A stretch of DNA of 64,000 bases. It comes from Proteles cristata cristata (taxonomy: Eukaryota; Chordata; Mammalia; Carnivora; Hyaenidae). The first letter of the stretch is position 1, and every line of letters starts with the position of its first letter. The notes below the pieces were generated by a model. That model saw only the letters and a program-made list of their open reading frames with translations. It had not been told where the DNA came from and searched no databases. Positions 1 to 12,962 of the stretch are shown here, one piece after another. The stretch spans positions 735,001 through 799,000 of the forward strand of contig JAESUZ010002877.1 in the NCBI GenBank assembly GCA_017311185.1. Direction: 5' to 3'. The position numbers were made by a program, and so were the translations under genes.

Positions 1-49
1 CTAACTGATAGTTGATTTTTCCCAGTTTTCCCACAAAAATGTCTTTTAT

Positions 50-273
50 TTATTTATTTATTTTTAAATGTTTTATTTATTTCTAGGAGAGAGAGAGAGA
101 CAGCATGAGCAGGGGAGGGTCAGAGAGAGAGGGAGTCACAGACTGAAACAGGCTCCAGGCTCTGAGCTGGCAGTCAGCACAGAGCCCGACGCGGGGCTCG
201 AACCCACGAACCGCGAGATCATGACCTAAGCGAAAGTCGGACGCTTAACCGACTAAGCCACCCAGGCGCCCCC
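50..273 (-). mobile_element. Feline tRNA-derived SINE, young subfamily
   Basis: Full-length antisense copy with an A-rich tail at the left and the tRNA-like head ending at about 273. It is flanked by a perfect 15-bp target duplication (aaaaatgtcttttat) at 35-49 and 274-288. It carries the diagnostic bases of the young subfamily (gactaagcc; gtcacagactgaaacagg). Confidence 0.95.
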
Positions 274-689
274 AAAAATGTCTTTTATAACTTTTTTTTT
301 AAAATCAGACCAGAATCCAGTCAAGGGCCCTACATTACATTATTACATTGTTATACCTTTATGTTTCTTTTTATCTAGAACACTTCCTTCTACTACCATC
401 ACATTTCTTTCTTTCTTTTCCCTTTTTTTTTTTTAATTTTCATGGCATCAATTTCTTGAAGAAACAGGGTCAGTTGTTTAACAAAGCAAGCTACATTCTG
501 GATTTGTCTTTTCTTCTTGGAACGTGATTTAACTTGTTCTTGTGTCACCTGTCATTTCTGTAAACTAGAAATGAGACTTAAGACTTGATTAAATTCAAAT
601 TAAGCATTTTTGATAAAAAATAATTTCAGTGCCGTTTGCATTGTTTTTAAAGAGCCATAACTCTTTTAGCCGTTGGTTCTATTTAGAAT

Positions 690-885
690 GAACCAGGGCT
701 GGGAAATATGGTTCAACCCTTGGCTTTGCCATTTATCAGTTTACATGTATGGACAGATTTGTTTCTATGAGTCCTGGTTTCTCACCTAAAAGAGGAAAAT
801 AATACCATCTGTTTTGTTATGGTTGTTTTGAAGATCAAATGAAATCATGTCTAGGAAAGGACTTTGGGAAGTAATGTACTCACTT
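690..885 (+). mobile_element. MIR-like ancient SINE
   Basis: The wording (tggctttgccatttatcag, then tcctggtttctcacctaaa and gatcaaatgaaat) follows the usual MIR core and 3' part. It is heavily diverged, with no visible target duplication. Confidence 0.55.
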
Positions 886-957
886 GAGGCAAGCATGGGG
901 TGGTGGGCAGCTGTAGCAGGCAGGAGGATTGTCTGGCTGAGGGCTGTCTCAGTTTTA

Positions 958-1165
958 TTTATTTTTAATGTTTATTTTTGAGAGAGAGAGAGTGCATACA
1001 CATGCGTGCATGGTGGAGGGGCAGAGAGCGGGAGACAGCATCCAAGGCAGACCCCAGACTGACAGCAGTGAGCCGGGCGTGGGGCTTGAACTCACGACCA
1101 TGAGATCATGACCCTGAGCTGAAGTCGGACCTTTAACCGATTGAGCCACCCACGCACCCTATGAT
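958..1165 (-). mobile_element. Feline SINE copy
   Basis: Antisense copy ending in a degraded head (gagccacccacgcaccc). It is flanked by a perfect 13-bp duplication (tgtctcagtttta) at 945-957 and 1166-1178. Confidence 0.93.
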
Positions 1166-1382
1166 TGTCTCAGTTTTAAAACTGAGAGTTCTACATTCCA
1201 GAAAATTCTGCAGTCCTGGGCAAACAGTTGGTCACTCTGCCTGCAGCGAGTATCAAGGTGGTGGCTTTAAGGCAGCAGCATTGTTCAGGTATTATCTAAG
1301 GTAGTATTATGAGCTTCTCACAAAACTGTGCCTACAAATCCTTAGAGGTCAACATTGAAAACCTAGTCCTGGACTGTGGTGA

Positions 1383-1547
<165 letters not shown>

Positions 1548-4089
1548 TAGTCTCCTGAGCCTGTACGGCCTCCAGGAAACTGGGATCCAAAGAACTTCAC
1601 AGCACACTTACTGAATGCAGAGAGCGCTTTCCTGGCTTTGTTCACTTGCAGACAAGGAGTGCAAGGCAGAGGCTCTGAAGCACTTTCCGTGTACACTTGG
1701 AGAGTGGCATTGCCTTAGATAGGATCTAGGAGTGGTTTTGTTTGGAGAATGGAAAGGCCCTGTGGCCCTGGCTTTGTCCTCAGTGACTGCCATAGCAGCA
1801 GCAGCTCTGTACCTCATCTGGTGATCCCACCTATGAAGAGGAGACACAATGCTCACCTTAATTTTGCTGGTAGCAGCTTATATCTCATTTATCATTTCAC
1901 CATTACTTGGAAGCTGCCTTGGGAATTCAACACCAGGCATTGCACCTCTGGGTGGAGGAGGGAACAGTGTAAAACTCGAGTGGGCTGAAAGCAGGTGGGG
2001 CCCGTCCAGGGCCATCTGGAGAGTGGTCAAATGGTGAACCCTCTCAGGAGCCCGGAGTCTGGGGAAATAAGTCTGGTGGAGTCAATCCAGGGCTTGTTTT
2101 CAGAAAGTTCAGTTACTTTGCGCAGCTAAATGCTTTAGGAGGAAAAGTGGGCTTAGATTGCTTTTCCTCTGAGAGTCGATTGAAATGTCTTCAGTGAGGA
2201 GTAGAGAAGGAAGGCTAGGTGTCTCCTCCTCACACAGCTGCAGTTTCAGTCTGTGGCCGATGCAGGTAAGATTTCCTAACTTTGGAAGACGCCTCTAAAA
2301 GGCGAGGTGTTTCATAGAGAGCGGAGTCAGCGGGGCAATAGGAACAGCCTTAAGAGAAAACCATGAGGGGGAGAGGTCCTCCTATAGCTGCCTCCCCTTG
2401 GTATCTTTAGGAAGGTCTAGGAGTGCCTCTGCCTTCATGGCTCTTAGGGTTCTAACCTTGACTTCAGCAGCCCCAACCACTCCCTTTCTGTATATCCAGT
2501 CAGTATTTTCCCCTTTTGGTGTTTTATGAAGCCATATCAGTGACTCTGTATCATCTTTCCTACTTGAGTGGCCCAAAGCCAGCACCAAAACCTGGTAGTC
2601 CCTGAAGTCTAACAAAACAGGTAGAAGCCGCCAAGTGAAAGGAATTTGGCTGAGAGCTCCGTTCTGTCCCATAGTCATTGTGTCCTTATGGACAGGAACG
2701 AACTAGCTTTCCCAAAGAGAGAAAGTGTCCTCAAAGCTCTTGATGGTTTTACCTAAGGATATGAGCTTTGTGTTTCCATCCAGCCTTAGGAACTGTTCCG
2801 TGAGTGCTTTGGGTCATAGGAGCTGCCTTGATGGGACTTACATCCTACCTCCCTAGAAACAGCTAAACTAATTTTTCTTTCATTTTCCCCAAACCCAAAA
2901 AATGAATGTTTGATATCTCTATAATATTTTGGAAGGTCCTATGCAATGGAAATTTTGCCATTTCCCTAAAACTGGTGGTGTAAAGGCTGATGCTTGGGGA
3001 AAACCCCATGGCTGGGGACGGGCGACTCTGTTCAATGGGATCTTCTTGGTTTGATGTTCCCATTGTTTTCTCAATTCTGGGAAGCCTAGTACAATGGTAC
3101 TAACGTAATCACTAAAGCCTTTTCTTAAAATAAGGGAAGGGGCCAACCCCAGATTAAAGTTACAAGTTCTGGGGACTTGGGGGTTTGCTGTAAACCCTAA
3201 AAGTGGGTTTTGGTTCATCATGTAAATGCACCTTTGATTTTTTTTAAAGGCTGATCAGCCTTTCATGTTCCTGTATCCCTCATACTCACCATCTCAGCAG
3301 GCCTGAGAGGCAGGCTCAGTTTGGGTGTTAATCCTGAGTATTGCTTCTGCTGTGGAATGGAGGAACAGGGGCGCATTGCTGAGACAGGGATGAGAGCGAG
3401 CATTGAAGGGAGGGGGTGAACCCTGCTCTTGTTCCGGAAGGGAGCCATTCTCTAGCAGGGGAACGCAGGTCATTTTCTCTAGCATGTTCCCTTGGGAAGT
3501 CTAGTTTGCTGGTAATCTGGCTGAGAATCTGAGTTCTGTGCCTTAGAGACAATTTGCACTTTCCCAAATTGTGCCTGGGACAGCCGTATGATTTTTCCCA
3601 CCAAATAGCTATGCAAACAGAAACCAGTTCAAAGTGGCAGCCACGCATTAGATAAAAAGTGAAAGGTTAGTCAGCAAAAATGCCTTTGAATGGTTTTTTT
3701 TATAGCCAGTTCTCTTAAAGTTTGTCCTGCTGTTCTTTCTGCAGTGCTAGGTGTTTTCAGTTTTCTAGTAGTAGTGCTTTTGAGTTATAGTATAACCCAA
3801 GTTTCCCCTCTGCTCTGACATTGTTGCTGAAGAACTAGCTTATTGTTAGCCAGATGTTTGAAAGGTTGAGGGTGGAGTGGTTTGGCATTTCTGTTTTAAA
3901 TAAACATTTAAACTCTCAATCAGTGCTATGCCTGCTCATGGACCTTAGTCACTGGGGATGAAACACCCAGATTCTAGGCCTTCATGAATCTTTGATTCAG
4001 TGAGTCTTTATATAAATAAATGACCTTATAATAGAAACAACACAGGGGACATTTGCACAAATAATCTTTTGCTTTTTTTTCCAGGTTTT

Positions 4090-4305
4090 TAAAAAAATTT
4101 TTTTAATGTTTTTATTTCTGAGAGAGAGATGCAGCGTGAGCAGGGGAGGGTCAGAGAGACAGGGAGATACAGAATCTGAAGCAGGCTCCAAGCTCTGCGC
4201 TAGCTGTCAGCACAGAACCTGATGCGGGGCTCGAACCCTTGAACCATGAGATCATGACCTGAGCCCAAGTGGGATGCTTAACCGACTGAGCCACCCAGAC
4301 GCCCC
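4090..4305 (-). mobile_element. Feline SINE copy
   Basis: Antisense copy: T-rich tail, GA-rich body, then ccgactgagccacccagacg. Several substitutions suggest an older insertion than the copy at 50-273. Confidence 0.92.
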
Positions 4306-5619
4306 TCTTTTTTTGCTAATAGAATCATTTCTGCTGCTACAACTCTTCCCCCCCACCCGCAGCCAAACTTCTCAAATATTATTGTGCTTAAAATGCAGAA
4401 GGAGGGACAAAATGAGCCACTGAAAGAGGATCATTTCTTGTACTTACCCCCTCAATCACAGTGGACTTTTTCAAGTGATAATGTGTGTCTGTTTTTAAAA
4501 CTGTTTTCCATCAAAGAGGGTGAACTGTATTTGGTCTCCCTGGCATAGTACAGCCAAGTTATCACTTCTCTTGGCTGAGCATTTCATTAAAGTTTAAAGC
4601 AAAAGCAGCCTTAAACTCAAATTTCATTTGATTTGCCATATATCTGGAAACATTCATAATAGAAAGAACAGCTCTGGAGTGAGGATGCATTATAAATAAC
4701 TTCTTTCAAATGAGAATCCCTGGGCCTCCAAAGAGGTATTATTCATTAGTGTCAGGGCAGGCTGGGTTGCAGTCAGGACTACAGAACATGTTCCTTCCTG
4801 CCACACAGCCAACAATCATTCATTACTTGAGTGATTAACTACGGAAATGAACGTGCTGATCACTAAACCTCACAGAATCGGGAACATTAGAGAGAAAAAC
4901 ACTATATAACATCTGTGCTACCTCCTTTGTAGTTGTGACGAATGATAAGTTAATGACCAAAAGCCAATGTTGGCTGAAAGGTACTGTGCTGCATTAAATA
5001 CACTGCTCTTAAGAGATATTCTCTCAGTACGTCTGCATATACTTTTATATGAAGCAAGTTTCACCATGAGATTTTTTTTTTCTGATTGTTGAACCTTTCG
5101 AACTTTAAAATTTATGACATTTGCATGTACTGAAGGTTCTTGGATAAAGTAGTATAAGACATGGATATTAACAAGCAATATTTATCCACTATTCTCAGCT
5201 ATCCAGGAAGGGACTTTTTCTAAAAAAGGATTCTGACCTCTTCCCAAAGATCAGATCGAGCTAAATTTAATATAATCAAGGCCTAAACATGTTGAGAATG
5301 GAGGGAACACTAAGGCATTGACTTGTTTTGTTTCTCTAGCAATGTAAGAATGAAAAACTGCTTCCTGTGTCTGAAGAAAGCACTCCCCACACATACATTT
5401 GTTCCCCTGGAGGACCTTCATCTGTGAACTTAATAACATCATTCAGGGATCCCAAACCCAAGAGCCTGTTGAGCCAGGCAGATAAGGCAAATAAGTGAAG
5501 CAGGCCAGGTGGGGCTGTGGTGATCTGAGAGGCCAGCCCATCTGAAGGACATTCCATGATGTGGTCCAGGGTTGCTGGCCTGAGGGTTCCAGAACTTCTG
5601 GTTTGTCAAGAGATTCTCC

Positions 5620-5797
5620 GTAACGTTTAATTTTGAGAGAGCACAAGCCAGGGAGGGGTACAGAAAGAGGGAGACACAGAATCCGAAGCAGGCTCCAACC
5701 TCTGAGTTGTCAGCACAGAGCCTGATGTGGGGCTTGAACCCACAAACCATGAGATCATGACCTGAGCTGAAGTCAAACACTTAACTGACTGAGCCAC
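5620..5797 (-). mobile_element. Older feline SINE, host of a nested insertion
   Basis: Antisense SINE with a diverged head (actgactgagccacccata). Its last bases are duplicated by the neighbouring SINE at 5815-6030, so this copy was in place first. Confidence 0.88.
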
Positions 5798-5814
5798 CCA
5801 TATCCCAATTTTTA

Positions 5815-6030
5815 TTTTTTATTTTTTTAAATTTACATTTGAGAGAGAGAGAGAGACAGGCATGAGCAGGAGAGGGGCAGAGAGAGAGAAGGAGACACAG
5901 AATCTGAAGCAGGATCCAGGCTCTGAGCTGTCAACACAGAGCCCACTGAGGGGCTTGAACCCACAGACTGCGAGATCATGACCTGAGCTGAAGTTGGACA
6001 CTTAACCAACTGAGCCACCCAGGTGCCCCT
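5815..6030 (-). mobile_element. Feline SINE nested at the head of another SINE
   Basis: Antisense copy flanked by a perfect 17-bp duplication (ccatatcccaattttta) at 5798-5814 and 6031-6047. The left duplicate overlaps the head end of the SINE at 5620-5797. Confidence 0.94.
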
Positions 6031-6569
6031 CCATATCCCAATTTTTAAATGTCAATCTAATTTTAGTTTCACGCCAGCCAAATAAAACATATCTGTAGGA
6101 CAAAGCAGTCCATAAACTACCACTTTGTGGCCTTTGCCACAGCTCATTCTAGCCATCTATTGCTTTTACCATCAAGTGTGAAACTTAGAATTCGTACCTC
6201 ACTAGACTTGCCTGGGGAACGAATGTATATATTGATTTACTTATCCATTGTGTGCAAGAGGGCTCTTCAAGTGGCCTACCTAAAGCTCCATTATGTGATC
6301 CCTCTTCTTTGCAACAATTAAGAACATAAAGCAATAGTATGTACTGTTTAAGTATGTACATTTTTTTCAGCCCAGTGTCCTGTAGCTTCACAGCTAAAGC
6401 TTTAAATTCACATTTCATATTGGTCTGATCTGTTAGCTCACTCACTCACTCAAGCAGAAGCTGCAGAGGAAATGGAACAAGGGTGAATGGCCATTTATCG
6501 TTTAGTAAAATATGGCTTTATTGGCTGCCTAGTCACGTTGGCCCAGGTAAGGTTGAGTGTTTTTTCTCC

Positions 6570-6735
6570 AGTATTTTTTTTTTAATGTTTACTTATTTTT
6601 GAGAGAGAGAGAGTCACAGAATCTGAAGCAGGCTCCAGGCTCTGAGCTGTCAGCACAGAGCCCAATGTGGGGCTTGAACCCACAAACTATCAGATCATGC
6701 CCTGAGCCGAAGTGGGATGCTCAACTGATTGTGTG
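6570..6735 (-). mobile_element. Truncated feline SINE
   Basis: Antisense tail and body (gagagagagagagtcacaga; gaagcaggctccaggctctg). It breaks off before the usual ccacccaggcgcc head end, so the tRNA-like head is degraded or lost. Confidence 0.85.
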
Positions 6736-7593
6736 ATGGTCTCGGGACAATAATCCTACAGTTATTTCAGATCTGTTGTTCAATCTTCATCCTATATGAA
6801 CTGATACAACCCTGAGAGGCATTACCTTATCATTTCTCCCATTTGAACAATCTAGGACTCATTCATTTTATTATTTAATTTTAAATCCCTAAACCCCATT
6901 TGTTGGAGGTCGAATTATGAAGGTTACTTGCAGTATGCACAGTACTGCACTGGGAAAATTAAAAAGACCTGGTATCTTTTTTCATCAGTTTACTTTCTAA
7001 AATAGAGTCTACTGTGGTATAGTGGGGAGGGACATGTGACACTGCAGTGTCTCAGCTTGCTTTGATGGTAGATTTTGCTCCTCATTTAAAAAGCAATACA
7101 AACAAGCTGATTTCAAAGCAGAATGCTAGCAGTAGCTGAAACTGAAGTTTCTTCCTTCATTTTTTTTTTTTTTTGATATGAAATCCATTAGAAAAGAACA
7201 ACTACTGAGACATACAGGGTGCTTCCCATTCCTTACCCTGTAAAGCACATAAAGATGAGGGTCCCTTAATTAAGTAACCACGGGAGGATTGAGGATAAAC
7301 TGGCTTCTTAACGTGACCTGTTTGTATTGGCTTTTGGCCAGGACCATGCATCAAGGAAGTCAAGGATAAATTATCATTTGCCTTAAAGCAAAAATCATGT
7401 TATTTTTCATAAGAGATACCACCTAGGTGATCCTGATCCTCTGACCCAACACAATCCATGAACCAACTTCTTGCAAGAACAAGAAGAGGTAATTGGAACC
7501 ACAGATATATGTGCAGAGGCAGTGGTAAGAAGGCACAGCAAATGCAGGCACTTAACCAGCACAAATCACAAGTCAGGCTTGCGAAAAGAGAGC

Positions 7594-7599
7594 TTTAAT
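7594..7599 (-). promoter_or_regulatory. Candidate poly(A) signal of ZC2HC1C
   Basis: ATTAAA on the minus strand, about 270 bases beyond the ZC2HC1C stop codon. It is the first common signal variant I see after the stop. Cleavage would fall near 7570-7580. Weak evidence from the hexamer alone. Confidence 0.35.
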
Positions 7600-7869
7600 G
7601 CAGCCCACTTGCTACTCTTGAGTGTCTTCACCCATCAGTTCTTAGGGCAATGACAAGGCACACCAGCCTGAGGTGATAACTTAGTGGGAAACTGAGGCTT
7701 CCTGCCGCTTAGCAATGGGGGTCTCTCCTCACTGATTTAAGCTCTGCAGGCAGATGTGGGAGGTAAAAAACTTTTAGTTCTGTTTTCCATCAAATTCTTC
7801 TACTCCCATGTACTGCTGAAGAGACATAGAGCCTTCTGAATTATCAAGGAGGCTTCCACTGTTGTCCAC

Positions 7870-8133
7870 TCAACTGTAATGCCTCCTTGGAGGTGGAGGC
7901 CGGTTCTTGATAGTCTTACACTTGGGAATGTGCCGCTCAGACACCTTGGGGGCAAAGTGGCGACTACAGTGAGGACACTGAATATAATCTGGATTTTCTG
8001 CAGGCAGGATGGGAGGCAAGTCTGAAGGGTTTCCACCTTTGGCAGTTACCTGCTGAACCTCTCGAGCCTGACGGAGGGTACGGATGAAAGCCTCATGCTT
8101 CTGTCTCCAGGTGCTCTTCCGAGGCGGTTCAGC
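7870..8133 (-). CDS. ZC2HC1C: ZC2HC1C last coding exon (second C2HC zinc finger)
   Basis: This exon follows a clear acceptor (ttacttacag) and joins in phase 0 to the donor after the lysine codon at 13014-13016. It encodes the last 87 residues, beginning AEPPRKSTW and ending RHYS before a TGA at 7870-7872. It carries a C-x2-C-x11-H-x3-C finger (CPHCSRHF...SERHIPKC), matching the first finger in the large upstream exon. The joined protein would be 530 residues. A frame open upstream into the intron (to about 8253) is not part of the exon. Zinc-finger family membership is clear; the molecular role of the protein is not established. Confidence 0.9.
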   Translation of the reverse strand, partial: AEPPRKSTWRQKHEAFIRTLRQAREVQQVTAKGGNPSDLPPILPAENPDYIQCPHCSRHFAPKVSERHIPKCKTIKNRPPPPRRHYS

Positions 8134-8699
8134 CTGTAAGTAAGAGGAAGATGGATCATTCAACTTGGCATTTACCTCATCTCCTGAGTCTTCGTGAGAA
8201 TAAAATGTAGGAAGGGAATGTAAAGGGTGCTCACCCATAAAGTTGAAGAGCACAGGAAAGGAGCAGCAGAGCTGATTTGCCAGAGTGGAGGCACTTAAGC
8301 TAAGGGCCTGCCCAGGGGGATAGTACTGAGAGGCTCAGTGCTCACAAGTACGTGCATGGTGAGAATAAACTGGATCCTCGGGGCCCCTCTGCCATCTTGT
8401 GTATCCAAGTGTCCATCATTACCAGCACCCTCACAGGATAGCAGGATTTATTCTTTGGAGAAACTGAACCAGACAGGTTTCAGATTCAGGAAGCCCAGGC
8501 AAAGCAGAAAACAGGGTTAATATTGAGGCCGAAAATAGGGATTAAGTGCAAGTGTACATGACAAATTATGGAACTGTTGGCCTGTTTCCCCCACTCAGCT
8601 CCCAGGATATCCAACACATTGGCACCCTTGTAGGAGACAGGAGTTCTCTGGATGCATGAAGCAGTTGAGAGAAAAGCCACTAGATGCTGACCTTGAGTG

Positions 8700-10060
8700 A
8701 CCCCAATGAAAAGAATCACTATTTGATAACCCTAATATGAACAAGCCCCACTTAAGCTTAAATATGAGTGGACAGCCTAGGATCACCAGATATTTGAGTG
8801 AAGCTCTAATAAGAGAAAAACAAAAATAAGTACGTGAACTTGTTCCTGTTCCCTCAGGGAACAGCAACAAAGCAGGTAAAGGAAAACTTAACAACCAGAG
8901 AACCAGAAGGAACTACTATAAACCAAACTGTGATAGCTAAAAATAAGAACAGAAATGTTGTAAAATACTGTCATGGAAATTACTCTGGGAAAAAATATCA
9001 AGATAGAAAGTAGAGAACATTAGAAAATTAGAAAGCCAATCCAAGAAGTCCAACACCTGACCAATAGGAGTTTCAAAAAGAACAGAAAAAGCACAAGGAG
9101 GAAATTATTAAAGAAATAATACAATAAACATTCCTAGAATTAAGGTCACTACTCATGAAATTGAAATGGCCTACCAAGTATCCAACACAATCATTGTAAA
9201 ATTTCAGAATTTCAGAATAGAGAATCCTGTAAGCTTTCAGAAAAAGAGAAACACCAGAAGAGATTTCCTGTTGGGGAGCAAAAACAAAACAGCATCAGAG
9301 TTCTCAGAAGTAACATTGGATGCTAAAACCTGGTGGGAAAATGCCTTAAAAGTTCTAGTAGCAATTCATTTTCTACCTAGAGTTCTATACCTGGCCAAAT
9401 CATCAATCGAATAGAATGCTATTATATAGATATTTTCATTGATTCCGAGACAAAAACCATGCCTCCCATGCACATTTCTTGAAAGCTTCAGTAAAGCAAA
9501 GAGTAAGGCAAGAAAAGAGAAGACATAAGAAGCTTGAAACGGGGGGCGCCTGGGTGGCTTAGTCGGTTAAGCGTCCGACTTTTGCTTAGGTCATGATCTC
9601 GCGGTTCGTGGGTTCGAGCCCCGCGTCGGGCTCTGTGCTGACTGCCAGCTCAGAGCCTGGAGCCTGTTTCAGAGTCTGTGACTCCCTCTCTCTCTGACCC
9701 TCCCTTGCTCACGCTGTCTCTCTCTCTCTCCTAGAAATAAATAAAACATTTAAGAAAAAAAAAAAGAAGAAGCTTGAAATGGGACCCAACACATAAGAGA
9801 AACAAAATGAAGTCCTAAAACAAGTCTGCACCAGGCCTAGAGAATAACTAGTCCAGACTGGCACAGGAGGAAAATGAGTGTGGGAGAGAGGTTTCCAGAA
9901 GTAAACAGGAAAAAAAAAAAAATCAAACTGATGGATTATAAGAAGTGTTTGAACATTTACAAAAACATTAACAGGTGTCTGACATCAGACGGATCATTTA
10001 GGGGGGAAAAATTAGAGACCAGTATGTAAGAAACCAAGCAAATGAAAACATGAGTCAACT
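8700..10060 (+). mobile_element. Ancient LINE-1-type fragment (L1M/HAL1-like)
   Basis: Diverged plus-strand sequence with phrases seen in old mammalian L1 elements (agttctatacctggccaaat; cctcccatgcacatttctt; gagaagacataagaagcttg; agtccagactggcacagga). It is interrupted by the SINE at 9540-9766. The frame is fully decayed. Exact subfamily and borders need a repeat library. Confidence 0.5.
9540..9766 (+). mobile_element. Feline SINE, young subfamily
   Basis: Full-length sense copy (ggcgcctgggtggcttagtc ... ctagaaataaataaaacatt) inside the old LINE fragment. It has a 13-bp duplication (aagaagcttgaaa) at 9527-9539 and 9767-9779. Confidence 0.95.
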
Positions 10061-10669
10061 ATTAATTCCAGGTGCATGTGGGCAGAGGCAGAATTTGTTC
10101 ACTCATCAATGAACAACATTTACATGGTTATTGTAATGGAAAGGCTGATTACTGGCTTAACCCCAAATTGTGATTCCATTACAATGGAAAGAGAAGGGAA
10201 AGAGAAAAATGAGAGGAGATGTGAAAGAGAGCTTTATCCACAGCACTCATAAGAGGAAGTCAATAGATAATGTGTACAATGGACTAATCAAGAAAATAAG
10301 CATATTATTGAGAAATATGGAAATACATACTAAAGAAGTCATCTATCAGAACGGAAGGCCGCTGCTGGGAGCCAGGTTAGGATGGAGAGGGGTGAGGCAG
10401 GATCCTGCTTATCTGCCTTATAATAAGGTCACTCACTCGGTACATGATTTTTAAAATGTATTCAAATATTACTTAGATTAATATAAATTAATTCTTAAAA
10501 GAAGAAAAAAGAAAGAAGGCAAGTAGCTGCTTGGTGATCTGACATCAGTAATGATGAGTAACAGGAAGAGATATTATCAAAAGAAAAGGATCCTTCAGGA
10601 GTCTTAATGAATTAAACAAACAAGAAGGCAAGAGAATCTGAGTGTTAGAGACAGAATTCATGAACTTTA

Positions 10670-10883
10670 TTTTTTTAAATTTTTATAGTTTATTTATTTT
10701 TGAGAGAGAGACAGAAGATGAATGAGGGAGGGGCAGAGAGAGAGGGAGACACGGAATCTGAAACAGGCTCCAGGCTCTGAGTTGTCAGCACAGAGCCCAA
10801 TGCGGGGCTCGAACCCACGAACTGTGAGATTTGACATGAGCCAAAGTCCAATGCTTAAATGACTGAGCCACCCAGGCACCCCC
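10670..10883 (-). mobile_element. Feline SINE copy
   Basis: Antisense copy. Its imperfect 17-bp target duplication (agaattcatgaacttta / agaatccaggaacttta, at 10653-10669 and 10884-10900) shows moderate age. Confidence 0.92.
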
Positions 10884-12100
10884 AGAATCCAGGAACTTTA
10901 AAAAGAATTAGGGAGAAGTTCCTCAACTATATGATAGTTACACTTGAATTCATCATATTGAAATTTTATTCAGTTAACACTTGTCAATCACAGAGCACAA
11001 AGATGTGGTCCCTGTGTTCAAATGCTTAGGGTCCAGTAGAGAGATCGGTGGTACAAGTCTGCTGGAAGTTATGGGAAAATTAAAGGACACAAGGAAAATC
11101 ACCTATTCTCATGAGTACACTAGAGGAATAAGAGGGAGACACAAACCACTCAGCTTCCAAAGGCATAAAGCTTTCAGATAAGACTTGGGACATTCCAAGG
11201 AGGGGAGCGCATCTCAGTCCAGACCGTTTCTGCTTTGGTGTCCTCAATGCAACATATTTCCCCAAACCAGTTTCCACAAAGCTAGAAGGTCTGATCCTAG
11301 AAACCCAATTCTTTTGCTTCACTCCTAATGTATTTAGGAATTTAAGAAACACAAGACTCTTTTAGATGTTGGCCAGAAATAACCACTATAGTGGGATAGA
11401 GAAGACCCCAGTGGATTATTGGGTTGACCAGAAAGAAAACAGGAAAGAGCAGGAACCGGTGATCATATCATTATTTGAAAGAGCAAAATGCTGGAAACTG
11501 GACCTCAGGCAGATTATCGCTGAACACAGAGGGACTTTCTTGTGGTGATCTTCCAAATTGTACTGAAAGAAATAACTGCAAATGACTTCTCCTAACAGCC
11601 ACCACATAAATTTGAGTTTTCAAAGGCACCAGCAAATAAGCATATAAACTGTAAAGTGCTAAAACAGACAAGAGATGCTAGTGCAGCAGAGGGAGTGTTG
11701 AAAAGAAATGAAAACAGAATATGCTATCATATTTTGTTAGAAAATTAGAGTTGAATGGGGCTTTGAGGTCATGTGTCTCAGCTTTCCCAAACTTTGATCA
11801 TTTGCATACCACTTTCACTTTATTCTTCCTACTATAGATTACTTCATATTTTCTTTTAAGTTCATGATTCCTAGACACCACAGGCTTCATATGATGTTCT
11901 ATTTTTCTAACACACACTAAAACTACTAAAATAAAAATGTTTGCCAGCATGCCACACTTTGAGAAGCGCTCATTTATAAACCAAGGGGCAAAACGTTGAT
12001 GGCGTGGCAGATTTATCCATGAGACAATCTTCTCCAGATCTGACTGTCCAGATGTGCCTGTGAGGTACCCCTAAACTTACCACAGAAGTATCTCACAGGT

Positions 12101-12330
12101 TTTTTTTTTTTAATATTTTTTTAAAATTTATTTCTAGGAGAGAGAGAGAGACAGCGTGAGCAGGGGAGGGTCAGAGAGAGAGGGAGTCACAGACTGAAAC
12201 AGGCTCCAGGCTCTGAGCTGGCAGTCAGCACAGAGCCCGACGCGGGGCTCGAACCCACGAACCGCGAGATCATGACCTAAGCGAAAGTCGAAAGTCGGAC
12301 GCTTAACCGACTAAGCCACCCAGGCGCCCC
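12101..12330 (-). mobile_element. Feline SINE, young subfamily, possible poly(A) donor
   Basis: Antisense copy with target duplication tctcacaggt at 12091-12100 and 12331-12340. It has a small internal duplication (gaaagtc repeated) near 12282-12297. It lies in the same orientation as ZC2HC1C. Its AATAAA (TTTATT at 12127-12132 on the plus strand) is the first such hexamer downstream of the intronic stop codon of that gene. Confidence 0.95.
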
Positions 12331-12689
12331 TCTCACAGGTTTTTTTACAACCTAGTTTTTTTGCTGTTGGAATGTTAACCAAAAGTGAAGTTCTCTACCT
12401 TTAAGGTGTTTATAATCAGGAGAGAAATGATTGCAAACTTAATTGTGTTTTATGTACTTACTAAGAAAGTATACCAAAACTGAGCTAACCTTCAAAAAGT
12501 AGACATGGTTATAGGAGTAGTAACAAATCCCAATCTTGGGAGGTGGCATATTGCAAAGAGCAAGGAGTTCTCTCAGGGGAGTGAACTGCTGCATTGGGTT
12601 TTTTTCCCTTTATATTTTTCCTATGTTTTGCATTTTCCACAGTAAACATGTATTACTTTTATAATCAATAGGACATAATATTTTTTAAG

Positions 12690-12905
12690 TCTAGATTTTG
12701 AAGTCATTCCAACCCACAATTATAGGCTGACTCAGCCACTTAAGGCCTTCTGTGATCTCAAGTAAGTAAAATTCTCTGAGGCTTGATTTTTGAATTGATA
12801 AAATAAGAGACAATGAAACCCCCAAAGGGTTGTGGTGAGGGTCTTATGAAAAGCTCCCACCACAGTGACCGGCACCCAGTAGTAATCAATAAATGTTAAT
12901 TCTCA
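12690..12905 (+). mobile_element. MIR ancient SINE
   Basis: Recognisable MIR run: ctgactcagccacttaa, then gatctcaagtaagtaaa, then gaggcttgatttttgaa, ending in the shared 3' tail ggcacccagtagtaatcaat. Confidence 0.65.
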
Positions 12906-12962
12906 CTTTCTCCCTACATGACACATGAGCTTTTTCTAAAGAAAACTGATATAACAGTCCCT

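Noticed and set aside
8134..8253. Extension of the ZC2HC1C last-exon frame upstream (MLFNFMGEHPLH...)
   Set aside because: It lies before a clear splice acceptor; the upstream 40 codons are intronic.
9540..9615. tRNA-like sequence with A and B box words
   Set aside because: It is the head of the tRNA-derived SINE, repeated about 40 times in the window, not a functional tRNA gene.
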